Positions 1 through 4,787 of a stretch of 10,937 nt of DNA are shown here, piece after piece (position 1 is the first letter of the stretch; each line of letters starts with the position of its first letter). The notes beneath the pieces are model-generated. The model worked only from the letters and a program-made list of their open reading frames with translations, was not told the DNA's origin and made no database searches. Both the position numbers and the translations under genes were made by a program. Origin of the DNA: Baffinella frigidus (taxonomy: Eukaryota > Cryptophyceae > Cryptomonadales > Baffinellaceae); the NCBI GenBank assembly GCA_026770585.1, contig MU646840.1, positions 263,500-274,436 of the forward strand, in the 5' to 3' direction.

Positions 1-31
<31 letters not shown>

Positions 32-48
32 CGAGAGAGAGAGAGAGC

Positions 49-79
<31 letters not shown>

Positions 80-121
80 AGCGCGAGAGAGTGAGAGCGA
101 CAGCGCGCGAGAGAGAGAGAT
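1..121. repeat. (GA)n microsatellite with GC interruptions
   Basis: The window opens with about 120 bases of GA dinucleotides interrupted by GC steps (gagcgagcgcgaga). It is a purine tract on the + strand and could adopt unusual duplex or triplex structure, but nothing here shows a function. It continues beyond the left edge, so its full length is unknown. Confidence 0.97.
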
Positions 122-124
122 AAA

Positions 125-232
125 CCTCACTGCCAACTCCTTGGATACGTTCACGCTGATTCCGGATGCTTTTCACAGTGCAGTGGTGTATGGGGGCTGT
201 GAGCAACCACCAGCCACCCGAAGTGAACCAGG
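125..232 (+). repeat. Degenerate copy of the 2702-2785 module
   Basis: Bases 125-150 (cctcactgccaactccttgg and following) resemble 2704-2733, and 204-230 (caaccaccagccacccgaag and following) resemble 2757-2777 and, inverted, 2890-2920. The two sub-motifs occur in the same order in both places, although the spacing differs (about 80 bases here against about 57). This suggests one ancient duplicated segment rather than two chance matches. No coding function is recognised. Confidence 0.5.
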
Positions 233-608
233 TCAGGGTGCAATTGACTAGTGTCCCCCCCCAGAGGTTCACGTCTGAGGTGTACCTCCCGTGAAATGTA
301 CTGCAGGGCAATCATTCCGATCTGGTCAACTTCGGGTGCCTGGTTCGAGCCCTCTGTGGACGCCTGAAGTTTGTGGTCCGACGTCAAATAGAAGTCTCTT
401 CTCTCTGGTGGAAGTCAACCTGCGGCGTGTTGGCGCTCGAAACCCAGGCAGCGCTCCCCGGCTGCATTCGGGGGACAGGCGTCAGGACCACTTGCTTCTG
501 CTCGGTGGACGTCGCAGCCAGGCAGAGCTGGGGTAAGAAGAATTGAGAGCAGGTAGAGAGGGCGTCTGCTGATGCCGCGAATGGTGGCTGGATGCAGACT
601 TAGTTCCC
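233..608. other. Unassigned unique sequence
   Basis: Short overlapping reading frames on both strands (the longest 81 codons, 291-536 +) give peptides with no recognisable domain. A sequence resembling a splice donor (gggGTAAGA) lies near 533-539, but no convincing exon precedes it. I see no tRNA: a B-box-like ggttcgagccc near 333-343 has no pairing T stem and no A box at the right distance. Confidence 0.5.
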
Positions 609-634
609 GAACTCTCGACAGCTGTCGAGAGTTC
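609..634. repeat. Perfect 26-bp palindrome
   Basis: The two 13-bp halves, gaactctcgacag and ctgtcgagagttc, are exact reverse complements with no spacer. As DNA it could extrude a cruciform or bind a symmetric dimer; as RNA it would pair between molecules rather than form a hairpin, because there is no loop. Related ctctcgac words recur around 9550-10080 (acctgagctctcgac). Confidence 0.95.
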
Positions 635-639
635 TCGAT

Positions 640-1150
640 CCTCACCTGAGGATTCCGAGAGTTGGAGAAGAGGGAGACTGGTGCAAGCATCACCTGCCGC
701 ACAGGATTGACCCCGACTGAGGGCCCACGGCCTCCACGGCTCCAGGGCTCGTACTCAAAAAAAGTCGGGGGGCTATCTTCTCAAGGGGCGAGTGCTGCCA
801 GTAAGTGGGGTGACCTGAGTCCGGCGTCGAGTCGCCGCGGCTGGCACACAAGCGGCTGACCCCCACCGGTCGCGCAGAAGCCCCTTGCCCACGGGGAGCG
901 GAGGAGTAGAGGCTGAGCAGCGGCAAACGCCAGACCCTTTGTTCGAAGATGCGCCCCGGCGCTCGCTGTTGCGGCTCGCGAGGCGGGGAGATACGACGCT
1001 GTTGCCGCCACGGCGAGGACCAGCCCTGCCCGCATGCGCCTGGGGAACGGGGGGGGGGGGAGGAACGGCGCGACGATCTGAGCAAAGGTGGCGGAGTTCC
1101 CGGCAGCCCCCTCTGCAAACGAAGAAAGCGAAGGGGCGCGGGGCTCGCAG
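640..1150. other. GC-rich unassigned sequence
   Basis: Several overlapping frames are open here on both strands (up to 142 codons on the minus strand, 690-1118). The translations are rich in R, P, A and G and show no domain I recognise, which is what GC-rich non-coding DNA gives by chance. A run of about ten G lies near 1049-1060. This could be an upstream or promoter-proximal region of the exon-like segment at 1152, but that is only a guess. Confidence 0.4.
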
Positions 1151-1151
1151 G

Positions 1152-1286
1152 ATGGCGAACTACACGGACGTGTACGGCTCAGTGACGTCGGCTCAATCGT
1201 ATGCGACGATCCGGACGGACCTCACCGACCATGAAGTCGCAGACCTGCACTGCCAGCTGGCGCCCGGGCACCAGGTCCCACCCTGA
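1152..1286 (+). CDS. Exon-like hypothetical segment, unrecognised
   Basis: An ATG at 1152 opens a frame translating to MANYTDVYGS followed by a conserved stretch ending LTDHEVADL, with a stop at 1284-1286. Third codon positions are mostly G or C. The part from 1182 to 1247 recurs inverted at 2479-2544 with four differences, of which two are synonymous and two conservative or moderate (Q/H, I/V). That pattern fits, but does not prove, protein-level constraint. The upstream frame is also open from 885, so the start is uncertain. The 3' end has no good splice donor. It may be a first exon, a gene fragment or a non-coding repeat. I recognise no family. Confidence 0.25.
   Translation: MANYTDVYGSVTSAQSYATIRTDLTDHEVADLHCQLAPGHQVPP
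1182..1247 (+). repeat. 66-bp segment repeated inverted at 2479-2544
   Basis: The segment begins gtgacgtcgg and ends gcagacctg. Its reverse complement lies at 2479-2544 with no gap and 62 of 66 bases identical. Similarity stops abruptly on both sides, so this is a bounded duplication and not the arm of a longer palindrome. The first ten bases contain a tgacgtcg word resembling a CRE half-palindrome, which may be chance. Confidence 0.85.
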
Positions 1287-1497
1287 CTGCATCGACTGCC
1301 GAGGAAATGAGATAAATGCTCTCGGTGGGCGTCTTCTTGCGCAAGAGAGGTGGTGGGGGGGAGGTGTTGCCATCCCGGGCGGCTCCAAACGTCCCTGAGT
1401 TAGACTGTGCCGTTCCGAATGCGAATCCTGGACCCCGCAACACTAAAACCCACTGCTGCAACCAGCTCGTATTCCAACGCGAGAGACTGTCCCCTGA
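1287..1497. other. Unassigned, possible intron-like spacer
   Basis: This stretch lies between two exon-like segments. It includes a G-rich run near 1350-1365. Near 1465-1482 a short frame reads QLVFQR, which recurs at 3462-3479 with three changes, all synonymous. No splice sites are strong enough to draw a model. Confidence 0.3.
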
Positions 1498-1635
1498 ACC
1501 CTGCGACCGCAGCGGATCGGGCCGCGGCTGTGGATCGAAAAAGAGGTGGAGCATGCGCGGACCGAGTTGGACCGTTGGATGGATGACCTGCCGGGCAAGT
1601 CCGAGCGCGCGCCCGTTCCGACAGGAGCCAGGCAG
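1498..1635 (+). CDS. Exon-like segment ending at a donor-like site
   Basis: Frame 1 is open from just after the stop at 1495-1497. From 1531 it gives a protein-like string including WIEKEVEHARTELDRWMDDL (1531-1590), then PGKSERAPVPTGARQ. The first part is a charged, amphipathic, helix-like stretch. Third positions are strongly G or C. The frame runs up to cag|gtatgag at 1633-1642, which matches a consensus 5' splice site, and hits a stop immediately inside the putative intron. A possible acceptor cag ends at 1512. The overlapping 188-codon frame (1316-1882) includes the downstream microsatellite and looks artefactual. Family not recognised; possibly an internal exon of a gene or retroelement. 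Confidence 0.35.
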
Positions 1636-1663
1636 GTATGAGGGGTGGGGTGGGGGCGGGGTT

Positions 1664-1679
1664 GAGAGAGAGAGCGTGC

Positions 1680-1735
<56 letters not shown>

Positions 1736-1736
1736 G
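1664..1736. repeat. (GA)n / (GACA)n compound microsatellite
   Basis: A GA tract passes directly into about nine GACA units near 1697-1734. On the minus strand this gives the SVCLSVCLSVCL and SLSLSLS peptides, which are not evidence of a gene. If the exon-like segment before it is real, this tract lies in the following intron. Confidence 0.97.
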
Positions 1737-1750
1737 CGCGCGCCATGACT

Positions 1751-1803
1751 GCGCAGCGTCCTCGTCGGTCGCGTCCTGCTCCACGCACAGCCTCTCGCAC
1801 GCC
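1751..1803 (+). repeat. Copy 1 of gcgcagcgtcctcgtc module
   Basis: The 16-mer gcgcagcgtcctcgtc at 1751-1766 recurs exactly at 2035-2050. Both are followed by diverged but alignable sequence with cgctcc, ccac and tctc words. A third, weaker copy begins near 2219. The modules flank the inverted-repeat element at 1830-2010. Confidence 0.6.
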
Positions 1804-1829
1804 CCCCCCCCCACGCCCCCCAACCCGCC

Positions 1830-2010
1830 AGCCCTGGGAGGTGACTCAAATAGTGCCCTGGAACATTTTCGATTCACCTTGACAGCGGGGTCGATTCGAC
1901 CCCGCTGACAAAAACGATGTACAATGTGTACGATAATGGGGCTTGTAGCTCCTTTCGGAGTTTTAAAACACCTCTTCTCCAGAGCACTATTTGAGCAACC
2001 TCCCAGGGCT
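1830..2010. mobile_element. 181-bp inverted-repeat (MITE-like) element
   Basis: The arms 1830-1862 and 1978-2010 are inverted repeats of 33 bases with 30 identical. Inside lies a second hairpin (1883-1907). The size, inverted ends and lack of coding capacity fit a miniature inverted-repeat element or a folded duplication. No clear target-site duplication is visible at the outer ends. Both arms read as SRALFE.PPRA in opposite orientations, which follows from the inverted repeat. Confidence 0.55.
1883..1907. repeat. 12-bp-arm hairpin palindrome
   Basis: cagcggggtcga and tcgaccccgctg are exact reverse complements separated by one T. It resembles a tRNA T-arm at first sight, but the loop does not have the TTCRANN order and no cloverleaf surrounds it. 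It sits off-centre within the inverted-repeat element at 1830-2010. Confidence 0.9.
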
Positions 2011-2034
2011 AGTGGACGTGCGCTGGTGCAGGCA

Positions 2035-2085
2035 GCGCAGCGTCCTCGTCTTTCGCTCCCCGCTCCACTCTCTTCACGTTCCTCC
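2035..2085 (+). repeat. Copy 2 of gcgcagcgtcctcgtc module
   Basis: The first 16 bases are identical to 1751-1766 and the following bases (tttcgctcccc) also resemble 2230-2245. It is preceded by ctggtgcaggcagcg (2024-2038), a motif that recurs near 2450-2464 and 2572-2586, so several short modules are chained here in varying order. Confidence 0.6.
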
Positions 2086-2282
2086 GCCCAAACAAACGGA
2101 TCTGCTGCGGGGGCGTGAGCTTAACAACCCGCATCAATTGTAATACAATCCAAATAATACACCTTCAATTCATATGGTGCTTCACACGATGCATTCTTCA
2201 CGCGTTGCGCGCCGTCAGTGCAGGTCTCGTCTTTCGCGCCCCGCGCCACTCCACCTCACAGATTCCCACGCGAACTAACGTC

Positions 2283-2424
2283 CTTATCCGGGGAACCCAA
2301 TTTTTCTTTCATTTGACGTCAACGAAAATTACTACACAAATTGTTCTTATTAGTAATATTAAAGCATTTGTGTAGTAATTTTCGTTGACATCAAATGAAA
2401 GAAAAATAGGTTTCCCCGGATAAG
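2283..2424. mobile_element. 142-bp near-perfect palindromic MITE-like element (family A, copy 1)
   Basis: The arms 2283-2341 and 2366-2424 are 59-bp inverted repeats with three mismatches and a 24-bp AT-rich spacer. The ends are cttatccggggaa / ttccccggataag. The inner arm caacgaaaattactacac recurs at 3564-3582 and, as right-arm sequence, at 3606-3635 and 7676-7706, so this is a repeat family and not a local accident. The 19 bases outside each end (2264-2282 and 2425-2443) begin with the same tcccacgcg and share 14 of 19 positions, which might be a decayed target duplication or an older flanking repeat. There is no coding capacity. The transposase class is unknown. Confidence 0.8.
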
Positions 2425-2478
2425 TCCCACGCGCGGCAACGTGCGGCGGTGGTGCAGGCAGCGGCGCTGGGTCCGTGT

Positions 2479-2544
2479 CAGGTCTGCGACTTCATGGTCG
2501 GTGAGGTCCGTCCGGACCGTCGCGTACGAGTGGGCCGACGTCAC
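2479..2544 (-). repeat. Inverted copy of 1182-1247
   Basis: This is the partner of the 66-bp segment at 1182-1247, with four differences. On the minus strand it keeps the same open frame (VTSAHSYATVRTDLTDHEVA). Upstream and downstream of it the two loci share nothing, so the duplicated unit has sharp boundaries. Confidence 0.85.
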
Positions 2545-2581
2545 GTGATTCCTCACGCGTTGCGCTCCGGTGGTGCAGGCA

Positions 2582-2701
2582 GCGCCGGCGCGGCAAGCGG
2601 CGGCGAGCGCGGCGAGCAGACGCGGAGGAGAGGACGAGTGGGGCAACGAATTCCTTGAAGTCATGGATCGCGTGCACTCCTGGGTCCTGGGCGCCGCTCA
2701 G
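2582..2701 (+). CDS. Exon-like segment ending in cag|gt
   Basis: One frame reads an alanine-rich stretch followed by EDEWGNEFLEVMDRVHSWVL (2630-2689) and GAAQ, with mostly G or C at third positions. It ends with cag|gtcctc at 2699-2707; the gt is present, but the rest is a weak donor. The preceding ggtggtgcag (2570-2579) is a possible acceptor, though that motif is repeated elsewhere. Part of the segment (cgcgtgcact onward) has a deleted relative at 3110-3165, so it may be a repeat fragment. I recognise no family, and the peptide looks like a soluble helix. Confidence 0.25.
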
Positions 2702-2752
2702 GTCCTCCCTGCCACCTCCTCGGATGTGTTGAGGGGTTGAACCCTACACTCT
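2702..2752 (+). repeat. cctccctgccacctcctcgg module
   Basis: This short module recurs with changes near 126-150, 3125-3160 and 3416-3440. In the copies at 2702 and 3125 it leads directly into telomere-like aaccct or gggtttaa words, suggesting that it travels with the subtelomeric repeats. Confidence 0.55.
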
Positions 2753-2918
2753 ACCACCAACCACCAGAAGCGAACCAAACCGTAGAGTGGCAAAAGTTGA
2801 TTTCCCCTGCAGACTAAACCACCCTGTTTCCCCTGCAGACTAAACAGACTAAACCCTCAGGGTTTAGTCTGCAGGGGAAATCAACTTTTGGTTTGGTTCA
2901 CTTCTGGTGGCTGGTGGT
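2753..2918. repeat. Long palindrome centred on head-to-head telomere-like motifs
   Basis: Left-arm blocks (accaccaaccaccagaag; gaaccaaacc; aaaagttgatttcccctgca) are matched in inverted order in the right arm, ending at ggtggt (2918). The left arm has extra material (gtagagtggc and a duplicated tttcccctgcagactaaac). The centre, 2846-2870, is agactaaaccct, a single c, then agggtttagtct, an exact 12-bp inverted pair. It is the only place in the window where the G-rich heptamer strand lies on the + strand. Confidence 0.85.
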
Positions 2919-2920
2919 AA

Positions 2921-2959
2921 CCACGCCAGATTGGTCGAGGGAAACCGACACCTTATCCG
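2921..2959 (+). repeat. ccacgccag...ccgacaccttatccg module
   Basis: 34 of the 38 bases from 2921 match 9387-9424 in inverted orientation. The part ccgacaccttatccg (2945-2959) also resembles ccgataccttatccg at 4648-4662 and its inverse at 8399-8413, and cttatccg is the end of the 142-bp palindrome at 2283. A short end-like motif is thus shared by several elements. Confidence 0.75.
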
Positions 2960-2978
2960 CAGGTTCTTCCTAGCTCTA

Positions 2979-3106
2979 TCTCAGTCTATTTGGTATCAAC
3001 TATCTAGTGAGCCCGGGCTCATTTCCGCTCCAAAGTTGACGGGTTTGTACCGCACACCCAGCGTGTCAACTTGAGAATAGTCAGGCAACCCGACTGAGGC
3101 AGAGCA
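2979..3106 (+). repeat. Direct duplication, copy 1 (partner 3285-3411)
   Basis: The copies share tctcagt.tatttgg at the start, ctccaaa.tt.acgg in the middle and a nearly identical end (gtcaacttgagaatagtcag, then caacccgact and ggcagagc). The 3' forty bases are the best conserved. The spacing is about 305 bp, and the telomere-like block at 3171-3265 lies between them. The reading frame of one copy is broken in the other, so coding is unlikely. Confidence 0.8.
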
Positions 3107-3109
3107 CCG

Positions 3110-3165
3110 CGTGCACTGTCCTCGGCGCCTCCTCCCTTCCACCTTCTCGGATATGTGCAGGGTTT
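3110..3165 (+). repeat. Shortened copy of 2671-2740
   Basis: cgcgtgcact at the start and cttctcggatatgtg later match the end of the exon-like segment and the following module at 2671-2735, with about 20 bases missing in the middle. The block then runs into telomere-like repeats. Confidence 0.5.
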
Positions 3166-3170
3166 AATTC

Positions 3171-3265
3171 CTGAACCCGAAACCCGAAACCCGAGACCCG
3201 AAACCCGAAACCCGGAACACTAAACCCGAAACCCTAAGCCATAAACCCTAAACCCTAAACCAGGT
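3171..3265 (+). repeat. Interstitial telomere-like block (CCCGAAA/CCCTAAA)
   Basis: Degenerate heptamers are mostly CCCGAAA at the left and CCCTAAA at the right, with single variants such as CCCGAGA. The C-rich strand is on +. The block separates the two copies of the duplication at 2979 and 3285. Confidence 0.93.
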
Positions 3266-3284
3266 TGTGCAATACCTAGTCATG

Positions 3285-3411
3285 TCTCAGTATATTTGGG
3301 CTCGCCAATTCCGCGGGCTCTTGCTCTTCTCCACTCCAAACTTCACGGATTTACCTGCAACCCCAGCACGTCAACTTGAGAATAGTCAGCCAACCCGACT
3401 GTGGCAGAGCT
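3285..3411 (+). repeat. Direct duplication, copy 2 (partner 2979-3106)
   Basis: See the partner for the shared blocks. This copy leads into cttgaggtcccccctgccac at 3409-3428, a further copy of the module at 2702. A small frame open here (3267-3458) is not open in copy 1. Confidence 0.8.
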
Positions 3412-3461
3412 TGAGGTCCCCCCTGCCACCTCCTCGCACGCTTGTGTGTGTGTCTTAGGCC

Positions 3462-3543
3462 AGCTGGTTTTCCAGCGCAAAGTTATGAAACGGCGGCAGG
3501 GCACCCCGTGCGAGGCAGAGGAGAGAGCTAATCTCCATACAAG
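3462..3543 (+). other. Short exon-like frame QLVFQR...
   Basis: The frame reads QLVFQRKVMKRRQGTPCEAE and continues into the palindromic element at 3544. The first six codons match a frame at 1465-1482 with three third-position, synonymous differences. ctggttttccag (3464-3475) would also serve as a 3' splice site, in which case the QLVFQ codons would be intronic. The evidence is slender. Confidence 0.2.
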
Positions 3544-3660
3544 TATTAATCAATTGCTTTTCGGCAACGAAAATTACTACACGATTTGCTCATAAAAGTA
3601 ATAGTAGAGCGTTTGTGTAGTACATTTCGTTGCGCCAACGCCAAAAGCAATTAATTCATA
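3544..3660. mobile_element. Palindromic MITE-like element (family A, copy 2)
   Basis: The left part (attaatcaattgctttt, then caacgaaaattactacac) and right part (gtgtagtacatttcgttg, then aaaagcaattaatt) form an imperfect inverted repeat with an AT-rich loop of about 25-30 bases. The inner arms and loop (agtaatagtagagcgtttg) align with the element at 2283-2424, whereas the outer arms differ (caattgctttt here against cttatccgggg there). The family core is therefore shared and the ends are not. Confidence 0.75.
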
Positions 3661-3692
3661 GTTTTGTGGAGATGAGAGCGCGCGCCCGTACG

Positions 3693-3775
3693 CATCCTGC
3701 AAAGCCTGCGGCGCCCTGGGGCGCAGGGCCCTGTGGGACAGGGCCCTGGGGCGCAGGGCAGAAGCGCCCGCTCCC
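3693..3775 (+). repeat. GC-rich duplication copy 1 with internal palindrome
   Basis: catcctgcaaagcctgcggc and the following gggccctgggg words recur at 3871-3938. This copy has about 15 extra bases that create an 11-bp-arm hairpin at 3724-3748 (cagggccctgt, ggg, acagggccctg). Confidence 0.88.
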
Positions 3776-3870
3776 TCTGTGCAGGAGGGGGTCGTAATGC
3801 TCCGTCGTTGATGCGCTTTACACGGCAGGCGCCCTCCGGAGAAGGTGAGGAGAGAGCGGTGAGGAGAGAG

Positions 3871-3938
3871 CATTCTGCGAAGCCTGCGGCGCCGTGGGGG
3901 GCAGGGCCCTGGGGGGCAGGGCAGCACCGCCCGCTCCC
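3871..3938 (+). repeat. GC-rich duplication copy 2
   Basis: This matches 3693-3775 minus the 15-base insertion. The region between the copies (3776-3870) holds gaggagagagcggtgaggag, itself a short tandem repeat. No gene is recognised in it. Confidence 0.88.
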
Positions 3939-3940
3939 GC

Positions 3941-3964
3941 TCGTGTACGTCGATCCGCTTCAGG
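3941..3964 (+). repeat. tcgtgtacgt-gatccgct short direct repeat, copy 1
   Basis: 24 bases that recur at 4030-4053 with two differences. The telomere-like block 3985-4013 lies between the two copies, the same arrangement as at 2979/3285. Confidence 0.85.
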
Positions 3965-3984
3965 TCTTTCTGCCGTTCAGCACC

Positions 3985-4013
3985 TGAACCCTAAACCCTA
4001 AAGCCTAAAGCCT
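3985..4013 (+). repeat. Small telomere-like block
   Basis: Three to four heptamers (CCCTAAA, GCCTAAA) sit between the two copies of the 24-bp direct repeat at 3941 and 4030. Confidence 0.9.
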
Positions 4014-4029
4014 GAATTATAAACACTTG

Positions 4030-4053
4030 TCGTGTACGTGGATCCGCTGCAGG
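4030..4053 (+). repeat. tcgtgtacgt-gatccgct short direct repeat, copy 2
   Basis: Copy 2 of the 24-bp repeat at 3941-3964. It is followed within 12 bases by the hairpin at 4064-4110. Confidence 0.85.
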
Positions 4054-4063
4054 TGTGGCAGGC

Positions 4064-4110
4064 GTTCAAAAAGACCATAATTATGGGCAAGAAGCCCATA
4101 ATTTTTGAAC
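4064..4110. repeat. Two-part hairpin at the edge of a telomere-like block
   Basis: The inner arms aattatgggc and gcccataatt (4079-4088, 4094-4103) are perfect, with a 5-base loop (aagaa). Outer arms gttcaaa and tttgaac (4064-4070, 4104-4110) also pair, leaving an 8-base bulge on the left side. The right end runs straight into ccctaaa. It resembles an intrinsic terminator in outline but lies in eukaryotic repeat DNA, so I do not call it one. Confidence 0.85.
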
Positions 4111-4351
4111 CCTAAAGCCTAAACCACGAATCCTACATCATAAACCCCAAACCCCAGACCCTAAACTCTAAACCCTGCACCCTAAACCCTACACCCTAAA
4201 CACTAAACTCTAAACCCCAATCTCTAAACCAATAACCAAACACCCAAAATGAACCAAAAACCAAACACCTAACCCAATACCCAAAACCCAAACCCCCAAA
4301 CCCCAAATTCCGAACCCCAAACCCCAAACCCCAAACCCAAACCCCAAACCC
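4107..4351 (+). repeat. Telomere-like block: CCCTAAA grading into CCCCAAA
   Basis: About 245 bases of degenerate heptamers. The left half is CCCTAAA-rich with variants (ACCCTAC, ACTCTAA); the right half is CCAAACACC and then CCCCAAA-rich. The C-rich strand is on +. The minus-strand frames over it (GFGVWGLGFG-type peptides, 4196-4633 and 4210-4455) are translated repeats, not genes. Confidence 0.95.
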
Positions 4352-4355
4352 TTCG

Positions 4356-4406
4356 GCAGAACGCATCGGTCTTCCAGCAGAACCATATCCCGTGGACGCA
4401 GCTTCC
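4356..4406 (+). repeat. 51-bp direct repeat copy 1 (partner 4788-4838)
   Basis: gcagaacgcatcggtcttcc onward matches 4788-4838 at 47 of 51 bases with no gap. On the minus strand both copies read MVLLEDR / LVLLEDR followed by .VLPK. This superficially recalls the VLL.D motif near the C terminus of Pao-type retroelement polyproteins, but the stretch is too short to assign. Both copies abut telomere-like sequence. Confidence 0.85.
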
Positions 4407-4526
4407 ATAAGAGCTTCAGTATTTTGGCAAAAAACAACCCCCAATGAGGGTTCAAAGTTGAACTGGGGCAGGTCAGCCTTGACTAAAGGCTGCAGTGTCA
4501 AGCGCATCCAAGGCGGCGTCGGCACT
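4407..4526. other. Unassigned linker
   Basis: This contains ccaatgagggttcaaagttg (4440-4459), weakly similar to the catgagggtt end of the 75-bp repeats at 4969 and 7285. Nothing else is recognised. Confidence 0.35.
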
Positions 4527-4541
4527 AGTCCGCTGTGTAGG
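4527..4541 (-). repeat. Extra inverted copy of the family B end
   Basis: agtccgctgtgtagg is the reverse complement of the ccacacagcggact end found at 8301, with one difference. With the left end at 4599 it forms another inverted pair around 4542-4598, as if two elements were nested or abutting. Confidence 0.65.
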
Positions 4542-4598
4542 ATGCCGTCCTTGACAGCACACCATATGCTGCATTCGTTGGGAGCGTGTGAGTGTAGG

Positions 4599-4759
4599 CC
4601 ACACAGCGGGCTACGACGGGATTTTCGGCCCATTTTGGGCCGAGTTTCCGATACCTTATCCGTAGGAACCCCCCTATGTCCCCACGGGTTGCCTACCGTA
4701 GGGTATTAGGTCTTATTGTTTAGGGGTTATTCGAAATCCCTTCGAAGTCCGCTGTGTGG
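4599..4759. mobile_element. 161-bp MITE-like element (family B, copy 1)
   Basis: The terminal inverted repeats ccacacagcgggctacgacg (from 4599, continuing ggatttt) and aaatcccttcgaagtccgct (from 4733, continuing gtgtgg) match at most positions. Inside are a small hairpin (4625-4643: tcggccca, ttt, tgggccga) and a core 4648-4703 that is almost identical to 8357-8413 in inverted orientation. No coding capacity is seen. No convincing target duplication is visible. Confidence 0.7.
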
Positions 4760-4787
4760 AACGTCGTGGGTAACAAGTTGCTTTTGG

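Noticed and set aside
333-343. B-box-like ggttcgagccc
   Set aside because: No pairing stem around the loop and no A box upstream at a usable distance.
690-1118. 142-codon minus-strand frame
   Set aside because: R/P/S-rich composition in GC-rich DNA with several overlapping frames open at once and no recognisable motif.
1316-1882. 188-codon plus-strand frame, and three minus-strand frames of 144-192 codons over the same region
   Set aside because: All owe their length to the (GA)n/(GACA)n microsatellite (RERERE, DRQT, SVCL). A different frame over 1531-1635 looks more like coding sequence.
1883-1907. Possible tRNA T-arm
   Set aside because: The stem is perfect, but the loop lacks the TTCRANN order and there is no acceptor, D or anticodon arm around it.
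2264-2443. 19-bp target-site duplication around the 142-bp palindrome
   Set aside because: Only 14 of 19 positions match and the identical part (tcccacgcg) is at the far side of the left copy; recorded as a possibility but not as a feature.
4079-4106. Hairpin followed by T run, like a bacterial intrinsic terminator
   Set aside because: There is no bacterial gene context, and the T run is part of the outer stem next to telomere-like repeats.
4625-4643. Resemblance of ccattttgg to the dinoflagellate spliced-leader core
   Set aside because: The match is confined to about nine bases that belong to a symmetric hairpin, and the conserved donor and the rest of the leader are absent.
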